DNA from: Sphingobium yanoikuyae
GTDB lineage: Bacteria > Pseudomonadota > Alphaproteobacteria > Sphingomonadales > Sphingomonadaceae
DNA: 64,000 nt
Direction of reading: 5' to 3'
Assembly (NCBI RefSeq): GCF_034424525.1
Contig: NZ_CP139979.1
Span: 992,001 to 1,056,000, forward strand
A program made the position numbers and the translations under genes. Positions within the stretch are counted from its first letter, which is position 1; each line of letters opens with the position of its first letter. The notes beneath the pieces are model-generated. The model was not told the DNA's origin. It searched no databases and saw only the letters and a list, made by a program, of their open reading frames with translations. Of this stretch, positions 19,205-27,962 are shown in pieces.

Positions 19205-20046
19205 AGCAGGGTGAGGAAGGATATGCGCTGGTCGCGGCCGTCGCCAGCATCGCTGTGTTCGCGGCAATGGCCCTGACAATTCTCTCCGCGACACGGATGG
19301 GGATCGACGACGTCGCGGCCGAGCATGATCAACTCCAGGCGGGGGCGGCTGCTGACGCTGGGGTCGCGCGCACCCTAAGCAATCTCCTCGCTACCGATGC
19401 GACCCAGCGCTGGCCGATCGATGGCCGGGAACAGCGCTTCTCCTTCAGGGACGCCCGCATCCGCGTCAAAATCGAGGATGAACGCGGAAAGGTTCCGATC
19501 GGACAGTTGGATGAAGCCATGGCGACCCGCCTCCTTGAAGAAGTCGGACTCCAGGGCGATCGCCTATTGATTGCACGGGATTCGCTTCTCGACTGGACCG
19601 ATGGCGATGAAGAGGTGCGGCCATTCGGCGCCGAGAGCGTCTATTATGAGCGTGCGGGGATTCGCCCGGCCAACGGCTTCCTCGCGTCGATCGAGGAATT
19701 GGGTAGCATTAGGGGATTTGACACGCAGCTCGTCGAGCGTATCCGCCCGATCGCCACTGCCTATACCGCGCGCGCAGCCTTCGATACGAAATTCGCCGAT
19801 CCGCGCGCCCTTGCGGTTATGGAAAAGGGAGGTCAGGTCGGGAGTCCAGTCGCCATCGACCGGGCACGAGAACGGGATGGACAACGGACTGCGCTCGCCT
19901 TTTCCGACGCCACGGACGTTGCTGGCCGACCGCTCACGATCATTGTCGAGGCCAAGCTACCGAACGGCGCCCGGGCCGTGCGCCGTGTCGTCGTGGAAAT
20001 CACTGGCAGAAAAGACCGCCCCTATCTTGTCAGGGCGTCAAACTGA
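19201..20046 (+). CDS. gspK: Minor pseudopilin GspK
   Basis: A 281-residue protein starting at GTG 19201, overlapping the gspD stop. The N-terminus is a prepilin-type hydrophobic helix (EEGYALVAAVASIAVFAAMALTILSA). The globular part has GspK hallmarks: a DERGKVPIGQLDE segment, the SLLDWTDGDEEVRPFGAE block and a GFLASIEELGSIRGFD segment. It caps the pseudopilus tip. It closes the operon; no gspO/pilD prepilin peptidase follows, so that enzyme must be encoded elsewhere. Confidence 0.9.
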   Translation: MKQGEEGYALVAAVASIAVFAAMALTILSATRMGIDDVAAEHDQLQAGAAADAGVARTLSNLLATDATQRWPIDGREQRFSFRDARIRVKIEDERGKVPIGQLDEAMATRLLEEVGLQGDRLLIARDSLLDWTDGDEEVRPFGAESVYYERAGIRPANGFLASIEELGSIRGFDTQLVERIRPIATAYTARAAFDTKFADPRALAVMEKGGQVGSPVAIDRARERDGQRTALAFSDATDVAGRPLTIIVEAKLPNGARAVRRVVVEITGRKDRPYLVRASN

Positions 20047-20114
20047 GTGAAACGGCATTATTGCCGCCGACTGATCAGGGGCCTTTTGCAAGCAGATAGG
20101 CGCGCGAGATCTGA

Positions 20115-20639
20115 TCACGGCGCATTGGGCGCGCCAAACGCCTTGCGTGCTGCCTTCATCGATAGGAACAAGCGCGTCGTCGATTGACCAAGCGGTTCAA
20201 ACCCATAGCGGCCGTAAAAGGCGCTGGCGTTGTCATCGATAGGATCAACAACCATCATGCGCCCGGCGGCCTCGATCGCGCAGAGACGCGCCATCGCATC
20301 GACCAATAGAACTTCGCCCAGCCTCTTGCCTTTCATCGAAACGTCCCGGGCGAGCCGTCCGATCAGAAAGGCAGGAATCCGATCGTAACTGGGTAGCCCT
20401 TTCTTCTGACGAGATGATAACTCACTTTCCAGCACGGCATGCGCTGAGATGGTGTAGTAGCCGAGAACTTTGGTAGAGCCCGGTTCGACCGCCACAAAAC
20501 AGGCGGCAATGTCGCTGCGCTCGTTCTGGCCTGCGAATTTCTGCAGATAGTGGGTGAGCGAGGGCTGCTCGCAGGTGAACATGCTTCGATCATGGTCTCC
20601 AGATAACCGCTCAATCTGGATTCTGATCTCGTTGCTCAC
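20115..20639 (-). CDS. GNAT-type toxin (TacT/AtaT-like)
   Basis: A 174-residue GNAT acetyltransferase. Typical pieces are IERLSGDHDRSMFTCEQPSLTHYLQKFA, FVAVEPGSTKVLGYYTIS, the acetyl-CoA binding region IGRLARDVSMKGKRLGEVLLVDA, and NASAFYGRYGFEPL with the usual late Tyr. Toxins of this class acetylate the amino group of charged tRNAs and block translation. The GTG start overlaps the antitoxin stop (GTGA), so the pair is coupled. Confidence 0.88.
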   Translation of the reverse strand: MSNEIRIQIERLSGDHDRSMFTCEQPSLTHYLQKFAGQNERSDIAACFVAVEPGSTKVLGYYTISAHAVLESELSSRQKKGLPSYDRIPAFLIGRLARDVSMKGKRLGEVLLVDAMARLCAIEAAGRMMVVDPIDDNASAFYGRYGFEPLGQSTTRLFLSMKAARKAFGAPNAP

Positions 20640-20926
20640 ACATGACCTGTGATCGCACGGTGACGGGCCACCGCCGCGGCCAGCGCGGAATTGGGTTCCC
20701 GCTCGCCATCGATTGCGCGCATCACCTCGGCGAACTCATCTCGGTTGAGGCGTGTCACCTCGGCATCGTCCATGGCGCGCTGCGCGGCATCCTGAACCGC
20801 TGCAGTGACGAAGGCTGCTACCGTCTGTCCACGTAGGGCGGCTGCCTGGCTCACACGGTTATGCAATGAAGGTGGCACCCGCACTTCAAGCCGTTCCGAG
20901 CGGCGCTCCTGAGAATTGGTGACCAC
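20636..20926 (-). CDS. DUF1778 antitoxin (TacA-like)
   Basis: A 96-residue protein from GTG 20926, with CTCCT (AGGAG on the minus strand) 7 bases upstream. The N-terminal ribbon-helix-helix reads ERLEVRVPPSLHNRVSQAAALRGQTVAAFVTAAV. The acidic/helical tail should bind the GNAT toxin encoded next. DUF1778 antitoxins neutralise the toxin and repress their own operon. Confidence 0.88.
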   Translation of the reverse strand: MVTNSQERRSERLEVRVPPSLHNRVSQAAALRGQTVAAFVTAAVQDAAQRAMDDAEVTRLNRDEFAEVMRAIDGEREPNSALAAAVARHRAITGHV

Positions 20927-20941
20927 AGCGATACTCCTTCG

Positions 20942-20973
20942 GCATTTATGTACGGCAATATACCGACAAATGC
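20942..20973. promoter_or_regulatory. Inverted repeat at the toxin-antitoxin promoter
   Basis: GCATTT at 20942-20947 and AAATGC at 20968-20973 flank inner CGG/CCG arms around a CAATATA core. The element lies 15 bases upstream of the antitoxin start, where a ribbon-helix-helix antitoxin would bind. Confidence 0.5.
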
Positions 20974-21130
20974 AACGCCGATGTGCTGTTGACACCCGAC
21001 TGCATCGCCGTTGGAGGATATCGGGGGGCATCGGAAGGTGTAGCCATTTTTATGGACTACCGTAGTGGCCCTGAATGCCGACATAGCTGCAAAAGCTCAT
21101 TTCTCGCAAAACGACCGCTCAGCTACAGAT

Positions 21131-21865
21131 TTAAGGCTCACGGCCCGCCAATGCATCCGGGCCGAGTCCCCATGGGGCGAAAACGGCGGGTTCTGCCTTT
21201 GGCGTTTGAGAATTCGGAGACGAGTTGCGCGAGGACATCGTGGTAAGGGGCGCGTCCACGAGGTTGACGCGGCCATATGGGGCAGGTTTTCCTGGCGTAT
21301 GATAGAAGATGTGAGCCCCAATCTGGGTTACACGGGTGAGCGTCGGCGCCCAATAGGGGCTGACATAGTTGGCGTGATAGTGTGTCGCGCCGGGCGCACG
21401 CGCAGGTATGCGATTTGCCAGCGCGTCCTCGGCGACCAGTCTGGCTTCGGCCATGACGCGTTCAGGCAATCTGCGCCTTAGCGAGCCGTCACACGTAAAG
21501 CTGAACTGGCATCCGGTGCGGCGGGTCGATCCTTCAAAGACAACGTCGCAAACGGTTCCTTGGAATGATCCGCTTCTCAGGCGATTCAGCACCACCTCTG
21601 CGACCGCTTGCTTCCCTTCCAGACTCTCGTAGCCCGCTTCGTAGGCTACAGCGAGAGTAAGACACTCCGATGCTCGGGAATAGTCCTCCATCGATGGCGG
21701 AATCTGAAGTTGGGCATGAATCGGGTTACTGCTTACAAGTGCAGCCCCTCCGGCAATGGCACCAATGATAGTTCTGATCGACTGTGCGCTGGTGCTTGAG
21801 CTTCGTTGCCAACATCCAACATTTCGTGACCTTGCATTGGCGATCCGGATGGTCTTACAGATCAC
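21131..21865 (-). CDS. SleB-type cell-wall hydrolase
   Basis: A 244-residue protein with an N-terminal hydrophobic segment (IRTIIGAIAGGAALVSSNPIHA) that should act as a signal peptide or anchor. The Hydrolase_2 (SleB) domain is clear: ECLTLAVAYEAGYESLEGKQAVAEVVLNRL, CDVVFEG, CQFSFTCDG, and the ending GATHYHANYVSPYWAPTLTRVTQIGAHIFY. The family cleaves peptidoglycan as lytic transglycosylase or amidase. It is monocistronic and its promoter should lie in the A+T-rich region above 21866. Confidence 0.88.
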   Translation of the reverse strand: MICKTIRIANARSRNVGCWQRSSSTSAQSIRTIIGAIAGGAALVSSNPIHAQLQIPPSMEDYSRASECLTLAVAYEAGYESLEGKQAVAEVVLNRLRSGSFQGTVCDVVFEGSTRRTGCQFSFTCDGSLRRRLPERVMAEARLVAEDALANRIPARAPGATHYHANYVSPYWAPTLTRVTQIGAHIFYHTPGKPAPYGRVNLVDAPLTTMSSRNSSPNSQTPKAEPAVFAPWGLGPDALAGREP

Positions 21866-22206
21866 GGCATGTCCATCCTTCGTAGTAATTATACATAATA
21901 ATTAATGAGTTATTATAAATTCACATTAAAAAGCGAATCAATGATTCACAATTTTTGGTTTTATCTTTCGATAATGCCAATTGTACAGATATGATTCAAA
22001 TACAAATCTATATATTGATGAATTTATATTTATGATGTCATGGATATGAAAAGATTTAACGATATTGACCTTGAGTAATGTTCCACGGAATTGCGGATCA
22101 AGCGACGACAAAACGATGAAATTTGCACAATCCTGGCATAAAATTATCTCCATTCCGGCTGCGAACAGCGGCCGCTTCCGTCATAACTGACCTTGGGAGC
22201 AAGAAA
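21866..22206. other. A+T-rich intergenic region
   Basis: About 340 bases, far more A+T rich than the rest of the window between roughly 21880 and 22080. It lies between divergent genes and must hold two promoters. It contains GAATCAATGATTC near 21936. No gene is supported; the 71-residue frame at 21938-22153 lacks a ribosome site and has no recognisable domain. Confidence 0.5.
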
Positions 22207-22833
22207 ATGATCCTTAAACTGGGCGCAATCGCAGCCGTGTCCGCTCTCGGGCTATCCGTTTATGCATTCCAGTCAGCGCCGGAAGTCGGGTCTGGTGCGG
22301 CGTCAGCCGTCGTCCCGGCTACAATCCCGACGGGTGTCGACGCCAAAGCGTCCAAGATGATCCCGGCGCGATTGCTCGATTGCAGCCTCGGCAGGATTTC
22401 AAATTTCGATACCCAGCGAGAGCAGGATCCATCGGAATACACCTATTCCAGCCGCCACAAGTTCAGCCTGTTCCTGCCCGAAACGCCGGTCCGCACCGCA
22501 CCGCCACCCGAAGCGACCGCGCCACCGGAGCCAGTTGATCCTCAGACCAGGATCGTTGCAGATCCCGATGGTATTGCGCGCGACGCAGAAGCTCATGCCT
22601 TTGATCGCGTCGTCGATTTCTGGCCGCAGCGCGTAGAAATGACCAAGCCAATCAGTGAGGTCGCGGTGAAACTGGTCGTCATCGACGGCATTGCTCCAAA
22701 CCAATCCACTGCAACCATGTTTCTCACCAGCGCCAACGACGCCGTCACCTTCGACCTCAAGAACCTCTACTATGGCCAATGCGGCGTAAAGCTCGGCAAT
22801 CAGGCTCAGGCTGCGGCCTCCGCAGCGCTATAG
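22207..22833 (+). CDS. Exported protein of unknown function
   Basis: A 208-residue protein from ATG 22207 with GGGAGC 9 bases upstream; the frame from 22123 has no such site. An N-terminal signal-like helix (LKLGAIAAVSALGLSVYAFQSA) is followed by a Pro-rich linker (PPPEATAPPEPVDP) and a mixed beta region with two late Cys-containing segments. I recognise no family. Periplasmic or surface location is inferred from the leader. Confidence 0.6.
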   Translation: MILKLGAIAAVSALGLSVYAFQSAPEVGSGAASAVVPATIPTGVDAKASKMIPARLLDCSLGRISNFDTQREQDPSEYTYSSRHKFSLFLPETPVRTAPPPEATAPPEPVDPQTRIVADPDGIARDAEAHAFDRVVDFWPQRVEMTKPISEVAVKLVVIDGIAPNQSTATMFLTSANDAVTFDLKNLYYGQCGVKLGNQAQAAASAAL

Positions 22834-23273
22834 GCCAAAGAGAACACGAGCTGCCCTTCACTCGCGGTAGAAGTTGCTGCGCCAAAATTTGCACTTTGAT
22901 AACGTGCCGGGCATGCCCCGGCAGGATGCCCTTTCAGGCGAATGGCATGGCGGCAGCCGGCCTCGTGGGGGCTAGGGAAGAGGGGCCGCCCTTCTGGTGG
23001 GAAGGAGCCCATGCTTGCAGGTTTCCCGCACATCCGCCTCTTCCATAGCGCGGCAGGAGTATCATTCAATAAACTGATATTGAACGACAAATATTAATTT
23101 TCATCCTGCGCTTGCCAGTTCTCGGCGCCGAAGTGTCTCTCATAATAGAAGCATGTGCGGATCGAAATTTCCACGTACTGTGCCCGCTGAAGCTGGAAAA
23201 TGAGGCCCGGCTAACCAGGCCTCGGGGCATGGATTTGGAGATCGGTCGCCCATTGCATCTACAGGAGATGACG
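22834..23273. other. Intergenic region upstream of first AraC-type gene
   Basis: No convincing gene. A GC hairpin (TGCCGGG...CCCGGCA near 22905-22923) lacks a T run and is only a weak terminator candidate for the preceding gene. The frame upstream of ATG 23274 stays open back to 23112 but carries no ribosome site. Confidence 0.4.
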
Positions 23274-23729
23274 ATGGACGAGACAGGCATTGACCTTGAT
23301 GTGCTTTCGGTTTCCAATGTCGGGGCGGCGCTTCCCAGCAGCGCTGCGCGCCTCGCGCCTTGGCAGGTCAAACTTGCCAAGAAGGGCATGGCGGAACAAA
23401 TCGCCACCGGAATGCGGATCGCAGACATCGCGGTGCACCTCGACCTTTCCGTGACGCATTTTTCAAAAGCCTTTCGCAACTCCGTCGGTGTTGCGCCCTA
23501 TCGTTGGTTCTTGAACGCCAAGATTGCCCATGCTCTCCATTTGCTTGCAGAAACCCGCTGGTCCCTGGCCGAGATTGCCAACGCATGCGGCTTTTCCTCT
23601 CAAGGCCATTTCTCCAAATCCTTTTCGGACATTACCGGGATCAGCCCAACTCAATGGCGCCGTCGGCACCGCGAAGCTTCCCTACAGCCGCGTGCCGGCC
23701 AGACGGTCAAGGTCATCCATGAGATGTGA
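23274..23729 (+). CDS. Short AraC-family regulator, paralogue 1
   Basis: A 151-residue protein from ATG 23274, 6 bases after AGGAG. It is almost only the AraC double helix-turn-helix: RIADIAVHLDLSVTHFSKAFRNSVGVAPYRWF, then WSLAEIANACGFSSQGHFSKSF and TGISPTQWRR. There is no room for a ligand-binding domain. A close paralogue follows at 24139 with a nearly identical leader (ACAGGAGATG then ATG 3 bases later). Target genes are unknown. Confidence 0.82.
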   Translation: MDETGIDLDVLSVSNVGAALPSSAARLAPWQVKLAKKGMAEQIATGMRIADIAVHLDLSVTHFSKAFRNSVGVAPYRWFLNAKIAHALHLLAETRWSLAEIANACGFSSQGHFSKSFSDITGISPTQWRRRHREASLQPRAGQTVKVIHEM

Positions 23730-24138
23730 TGCTATGCCGTTCATCGTTCCCTGGATTTTACGCCGGGGGTACTTCCTCCGAGGTTGATACTGGGGCAGCG
23801 ATAGCTCATGGCGGCAGATAATGAGCCTGGTCGCGCATGGCTTGCTGGCTGCGAGGCAGTGGATCGGCCCCTGCTGTATCAGTTGACCATATACCGGTCC
23901 CAGAGCGCGCCAACTTCATGCGCCATCGGATCGATGCGATCGCTCAGTCCTTCAGGCGAGCACATGCCGAAATTCCTTTTGCCAGAATGGGCGTGTCAAC
24001 GTGTCTACTGAATAGAGGCTGGCGCACGCGTTGCTCGGAATCGTCGTGACGATCGCTGCTGGCAAGGAGGGGCGCTCGCGTATCGAGGCTGATTGAGTTG
24101 CCGAATTCCCGTCCATCCTTTTTTTACAGGAGATGCTG
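23730..24138. other. Spacer between the two AraC-type genes
   Basis: About 410 bases. Short frames here (for example 23808-24011) have no domain, no ribosome site and no consistent coding pattern. It presumably contains the promoter of the second regulator. Confidence 0.4.
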
Positions 24139-24621
24139 ATGGTTCATGGCGCTTTGCCGGCAGGCAAGAGTAGTTTGAGCGATGATGCTGACCGCCAGCC
24201 GGTAGATCAAGTGCTGAACAAGATGATTCACACCCGCCGAAACCACAAGGGGATGAAACTGGCCCCGTGGCAACTGAAACGAGCGCAGGAGTTGATGTTC
24301 GACCAAATGACCGGTGTTCTTGAGGTAGCGCAAATCGCCCAGGGGCTGGGAATGTCGACGGCGTACTTTACGAAAGCGTTCAAGAACACTGTCGGTATTC
24401 CGCCCTATGGCTGGCACTTGCGCCAGCGTATCACACGCTCTGCGTCCCTACTGCATGACCAGAAGCTTACGTTGAGCGAGATTGCCGCAGAATGCGGCTT
24501 TTCGGATCAGAGCCATTACACGAAGGCATTCCGGCGCCTGACCGGCATTACCCCGGGAAGATGGCGCAAGAAACTGAGGGCGGGACCTGTCTGTGTGGAA
24601 GACCTGATCAAACCGAACTAA
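24139..24621 (+). CDS. Short AraC-family regulator, paralogue 2
   Basis: A 160-residue protein from ATG 24139, with AGGAG 6 bases upstream. It has the AraC C-terminal DNA-binding domain only: LEVAQIAQGLGMSTAYFTKAFKNTVGIPPYGWHL, LTLSEIAAECGFSDQSHYTKAFRRL and TGITPGRWRKK. The linker PWQLKRAQELM matches PWQVKLAKKGM of the first paralogue, so the two arose by duplication. Both may act on the same or overlapping promoters. Confidence 0.82.
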   Translation: MVHGALPAGKSSLSDDADRQPVDQVLNKMIHTRRNHKGMKLAPWQLKRAQELMFDQMTGVLEVAQIAQGLGMSTAYFTKAFKNTVGIPPYGWHLRQRITRSASLLHDQKLTLSEIAAECGFSDQSHYTKAFRRLTGITPGRWRKKLRAGPVCVEDLIKPN

Positions 24622-24630
24622 CTGGAAGTT

Positions 24631-25170
24631 TTAATGAGGCTTTTGCTGGCGACGCCTTCTGGTCAAGATGTCCGGCTGTTGGCCGATCGCTCGGTCGAGC
24701 GCCAATTGCAGATGACCTGTCGCCTCATCATCTCGCACACTATCGAGAAGACTAAGGGCCTCGATCATCAGCGCAATGGCCTGCTGCCGTGTTTGGGTGA
24801 CAACCTCGGATTGCATATGAGGTTGAAGGATCTGCTTTTTCTGGGCGAATTGCTTCATATCTGCGTCGAGTTCGCGCAGGCGGCGTTCCACGATGAGATC
24901 AATGGCCATCGGCGAAAGCCCGGCTCCGGGGACGGCGCTTTTAATGCCAGGCGCGCCTGTCGATTCTGCACAATCGGCGACGCTGTGCCCATCGGTCGCC
25001 AGCAAAGTCAGGGCGTTCTCGAGATGCGGCATCGCGATCGATGGTCCCGAGTTCAATTCCCGCAAAAGCACGATCGCGTCGTTTATGGACTCAGCGGCAA
25101 TGGCGCAGAGGAATTCGTCATTCTCCTCGTTGTCCTCAGCCGACGTGCCAGATTCGGGTGACTTCTCCAT
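24631..25170 (-). CDS. Hypothetical helical protein
   Basis: A 179-residue, acidic, mostly helical protein with no signal peptide or membrane helix. AGGA lies 6 bases before ATG 25170. It repeats helices of similar length (AIVLLRELNSG..MPHLENALTLL and ALMIEALSLLDSVRDDEATGHLQLALDRA), and the tail is basic (RRRRQQKPH). I do not recognise a family. It converges on the second AraC gene with a 9-base gap. Confidence 0.55.
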   Translation of the reverse strand: MEKSPESGTSAEDNEENDEFLCAIAAESINDAIVLLRELNSGPSIAMPHLENALTLLATDGHSVADCAESTGAPGIKSAVPGAGLSPMAIDLIVERRLRELDADMKQFAQKKQILQPHMQSEVVTQTRQQAIALMIEALSLLDSVRDDEATGHLQLALDRAIGQQPDILTRRRRQQKPH

Positions 25171-25935
25171 GATCGATCCTGCGTGACCTTACGAAAACAA
25201 GTTCGTGCATCTCAATTGGGCAGCCGGAAGCACGTTCCGAAAATGGAAGTGCTATAGCCCCGCGAAACCGGGCATTGGAAACCTGAGACTCAGATCAGGC
25301 GCGAACGCCTTTAGGCCGGGGCCTTGGACATACGCGTCCGCTGCCCGGTAGCCAAAGCTGGCCGGCTCTGAGTCATTGAGGAGGTTTCCACGCCTCCGCT
25401 CGCGTCTCCACGAGCAGCAAGGTCGGTAAGCAAAACCTCGAGTAATTGCAAGAAGACGGTGTCTCACAATTGTCTCAAGGGGATACATCGGCATCCCCGA
25501 CCGTGTCGCTGTGGCATGCGGAGCTCAAGCGCGCTGCTTACATCCCCCACCTCCACTCCGATTGCGATGCAGCAATCCCCTAGGAGAATCCCTAGTGCAG
25601 GGTGTCTAGTTTCCTGGTGTGTCACGCCGATGACTTGGAGCGATGACGGCCAACCAGGCACGCAGAAGGTCGCACGCGCTGCCGCTCCCGCTAGGCCGAA
25701 AGCAACAATAAGCGCCCGAAATCTCGAAATTAATGCCTCTTCAGAAGTGCTGGCCAAAATTCAGATCAAGTCCGGAAGAATGCGGGAACCCACAACTGAA
25801 ATGGCGACCGGAATCTGCTTAACCGTTCGCAGTTAGGCGCGCGCCTGTCGCCGCCGGATTTGAACGGTCGAGCAGGGGGACGGCGTGCGAGAAGCCACGC
25901 GGCAGATCGATTATTCCTGGCGAGGACGCCAGACG
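25171..25935. other. Gene-poor region before kpsT
   Basis: About 765 bases. A 97-residue minus frame at 25464-25757 is the best candidate but has no recognised domain or clear ribosome site. I see nothing else with support. Confidence 0.4.
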
Positions 25936-26598
25936 TCACGCCGATCGTCGCTGATTCCAAGCGTGAACGGCCAGCGCTTCGTCGATCGTGTCGTAAAAGG
26001 ACAGCCTGTTGTTGGCGAGGACCGCTCCGCGCTGGCAATAAGCGCGCAACGTTTCCGGCGCATGAGAGACCATGATGAGTGTCCCTTCTCGGCCGCGGCT
26101 TGCCAACGCTTCCTGCGATCTCTGGCGAAAGCGCTCGTCGCCCACGGCCGTAACCTCGTCGACGAGATAGCAGTCGAAGCGGATCGCGAGGCTGATCGCA
26201 AAAGCGAGCCGTGCCTGCATGCCGGACGAATATGTTCGCACAGGTTGATGCAGATAAGCCCCCAGCTGGGCAAAATCTTCGACATAGGCAAGCAGCGGTG
26301 CCGCCGGACGGCGATAGATGCGCGCGATAAAGCGCGCATTGTCAGCCCCCGTAAGGCTGGACTGGAAAGCGCTGGAATAGCCGATGGGCCACGATACGCT
26401 CATCCTGCGAGTGATTCTACCCGATGTGGGATACTCGACGCCCGCGAACAATCGCAGAAGCGTCGACTTTCCGGCTCCGTTGGCGCCGCACACACCAATC
26501 GATTCGCCCCGCTGAATCACGAAGCTGGCGTCGTGAAGAACCGTCTTGCGCAAATTGCGCGCGTGATAGGTCATGCCGACATTCGAGAAACGGATCAT
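25936..26598 (-). CDS. kpsT: Capsule export ABC ATPase KpsT
   Basis: A 220-residue ATPase; ATG 26598 (MIRFSNVGMTYH) matches the family start, while the longer frame from 26658 adds unrelated residues. Walker A is GANGAGKST, the signature is YSSGMQARLAF, and Walker B is CYLVDEVTAVGD. This is the short KpsT/CtrD class that moves lipid-linked capsule across the inner membrane with KpsM. Unusually, kpsM is 13 kb away at 39941. It is divergent from the glycosyltransferase gene at 26715. Confidence 0.9.
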   Translation of the reverse strand: MIRFSNVGMTYHARNLRKTVLHDASFVIQRGESIGVCGANGAGKSTLLRLFAGVEYPTSGRITRRMSVSWPIGYSSAFQSSLTGADNARFIARIYRRPAAPLLAYVEDFAQLGAYLHQPVRTYSSGMQARLAFAISLAIRFDCYLVDEVTAVGDERFRQRSQEALASRGREGTLIMVSHAPETLRAYCQRGAVLANNRLSFYDTIDEALAVHAWNQRRSA

Positions 26599-26714
26599 GT
26601 CACAGGCCCCATACAGAATAAGCGACGCTTCCATGCCCGATCTCTGATCATCTTGCAAGCATTGTCATTTCTGTATGTAGTATATGAAAAGTATAGAGTT
26701 ACCGGAGAGGTGAA

Positions 26715-27962
26715 TTGACTCAATCTCTCAGTAATATGGAGCGAATATCTCGCCTGTATGATCCGACTTATGTTTACCGTGTTGAAGATCTTAATGGAGG
26801 CGTGCCTGTCCAGGTTTGCATCGAAGGTCGGATGCTCAAGGACGGAGAGGGGACAGGCGTCACCAATTACGCCCGGACGCTGAACCAATGCTTGCACGAG
26901 GCGGGCGCTGAACCTTTGATCCTGGGTGATGGCGATAGCAATCGGCCACGTTCGCGCGCACTCCGGTGGCTCGCGGCAGCTCGGCGAGCGCCAAGAATGG
27001 CGCAAGCGCCCGACAACGCGCCCAATGTTCCAGCCGTTCCGGACCTTTTCCGCGAGGCTCAGGTTTTCTTCAATATACATGGCCGAACTTTGCCTGTGGC
27101 CTTCAAAAACCCACCGGTTGTGATGCATTGGACCTATCCAGTTCCTCTCCATGTCATCGGCGCGCGCAACCTCTATACAATTCATGATCTTATACCGCTC
27201 ACGCATCCGGATTTGACGCCCATCCCGCAGGGGCGCCATGCGCGTATTCTCGATGCGATCCTTGAACGCGCCGATCTGCTCGTCACAGTGACGGAGGCGA
27301 TGCGCTCCGAGATAGTCGAACAACTAGGCGTCTCATCCGATCGCGTCGTTAGCACGTGGCAAGCGGTCGATGCGCCGCTCCAGGCTGATCCGCCCTTGCC
27401 AAAAGGCATCAAAAGCGGACGCTATTTCCTTTTCTGTGGTAGGGTCGAGAGCCGAAAGAATTTGATAGCCCTTGCCGAGGCTCACGCCCTCAGCAAGTCA
27501 TCGCTGCCTCTGTTGGTTGTCGGGCCTCGTGTTCCCGGCGAAGAAGCGCTTGAGGAGGCACTGAGGTCACATCCGACGGTTCGCCGGCTTGACTACCTGC
27601 CACGCCCTGACTTGCTTGGTTTGATCCGTCGGGCCCGGGCGCTGCTTTTCCCTACGCTCGCGGAGGGTTTTGGCCTTCCGATCGCAGAAGCAATGACATT
27701 GGGCTGCCCGGTCTTGACCAACTCGCGGGGAGCAACGGCCGAAGTCGCGGGCGGTGCAGCTCTGCTGGTAGAACCCGACCGAATACCCGCAATTTCAGCG
27801 GCGATAGTCAGGCTCGATCAGGACGACGCCCTATGCGCGCGCCTTCGGACGGAAGGCTTCGCACGCGCGCGCAACTTTACACCGGAGCGCTACGCGCGAA
27901 GGCTGCGGGCTCTATATGCGCGTGCCCTCGCGCAAAACGAAGAAGGCACATTAGTGTCATGA
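26715..27962 (+). CDS. Glycosyltransferase family 4 protein
   Basis: A 415-residue GT-B enzyme. The TTG at 26715 has GGAGAGG upstream; ATG 26736 has none. The N-terminal domain has the TGVTNYARTL loop and HWTYPVPLHVIGARNLYTIHDLIPL. The C-terminal domain has FLFCGRVESRKN and the EX7E-type donor site LAEGFGLPIAEAM. It should add a sugar to the capsule repeat from a nucleotide-sugar donor. It is first in a four-gene operon and is a paralogue of the next gene. Confidence 0.85.
   Translation: MTQSLSNMERISRLYDPTYVYRVEDLNGGVPVQVCIEGRMLKDGEGTGVTNYARTLNQCLHEAGAEPLILGDGDSNRPRSRALRWLAAARRAPRMAQAPDNAPNVPAVPDLFREAQVFFNIHGRTLPVAFKNPPVVMHWTYPVPLHVIGARNLYTIHDLIPLTHPDLTPIPQGRHARILDAILERADLLVTVTEAMRSEIVEQLGVSSDRVVSTWQAVDAPLQADPPLPKGIKSGRYFLFCGRVESRKNLIALAEAHALSKSSLPLLVVGPRVPGEEALEEALRSHPTVRRLDYLPRPDLLGLIRRARALLFPTLAEGFGLPIAEAMTLGCPVLTNSRGATAEVAGGAALLVEPDRIPAISAAIVRLDQDDALCARLRTEGFARARNFTPERYARRLRALYARALAQNEEGTLVS

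Noticed and set aside
22905..22923. GC hairpin as terminator
   Set aside because: The stem is good but no T run follows on either strand.
23808..24049. Short frames between the AraC genes
   Set aside because: Overlapping short frames without ribosome sites or recognisable content.
25464..25757. 97-residue minus-strand frame
   Set aside because: No ribosome site, no recognised domain, and composition does not look coding.
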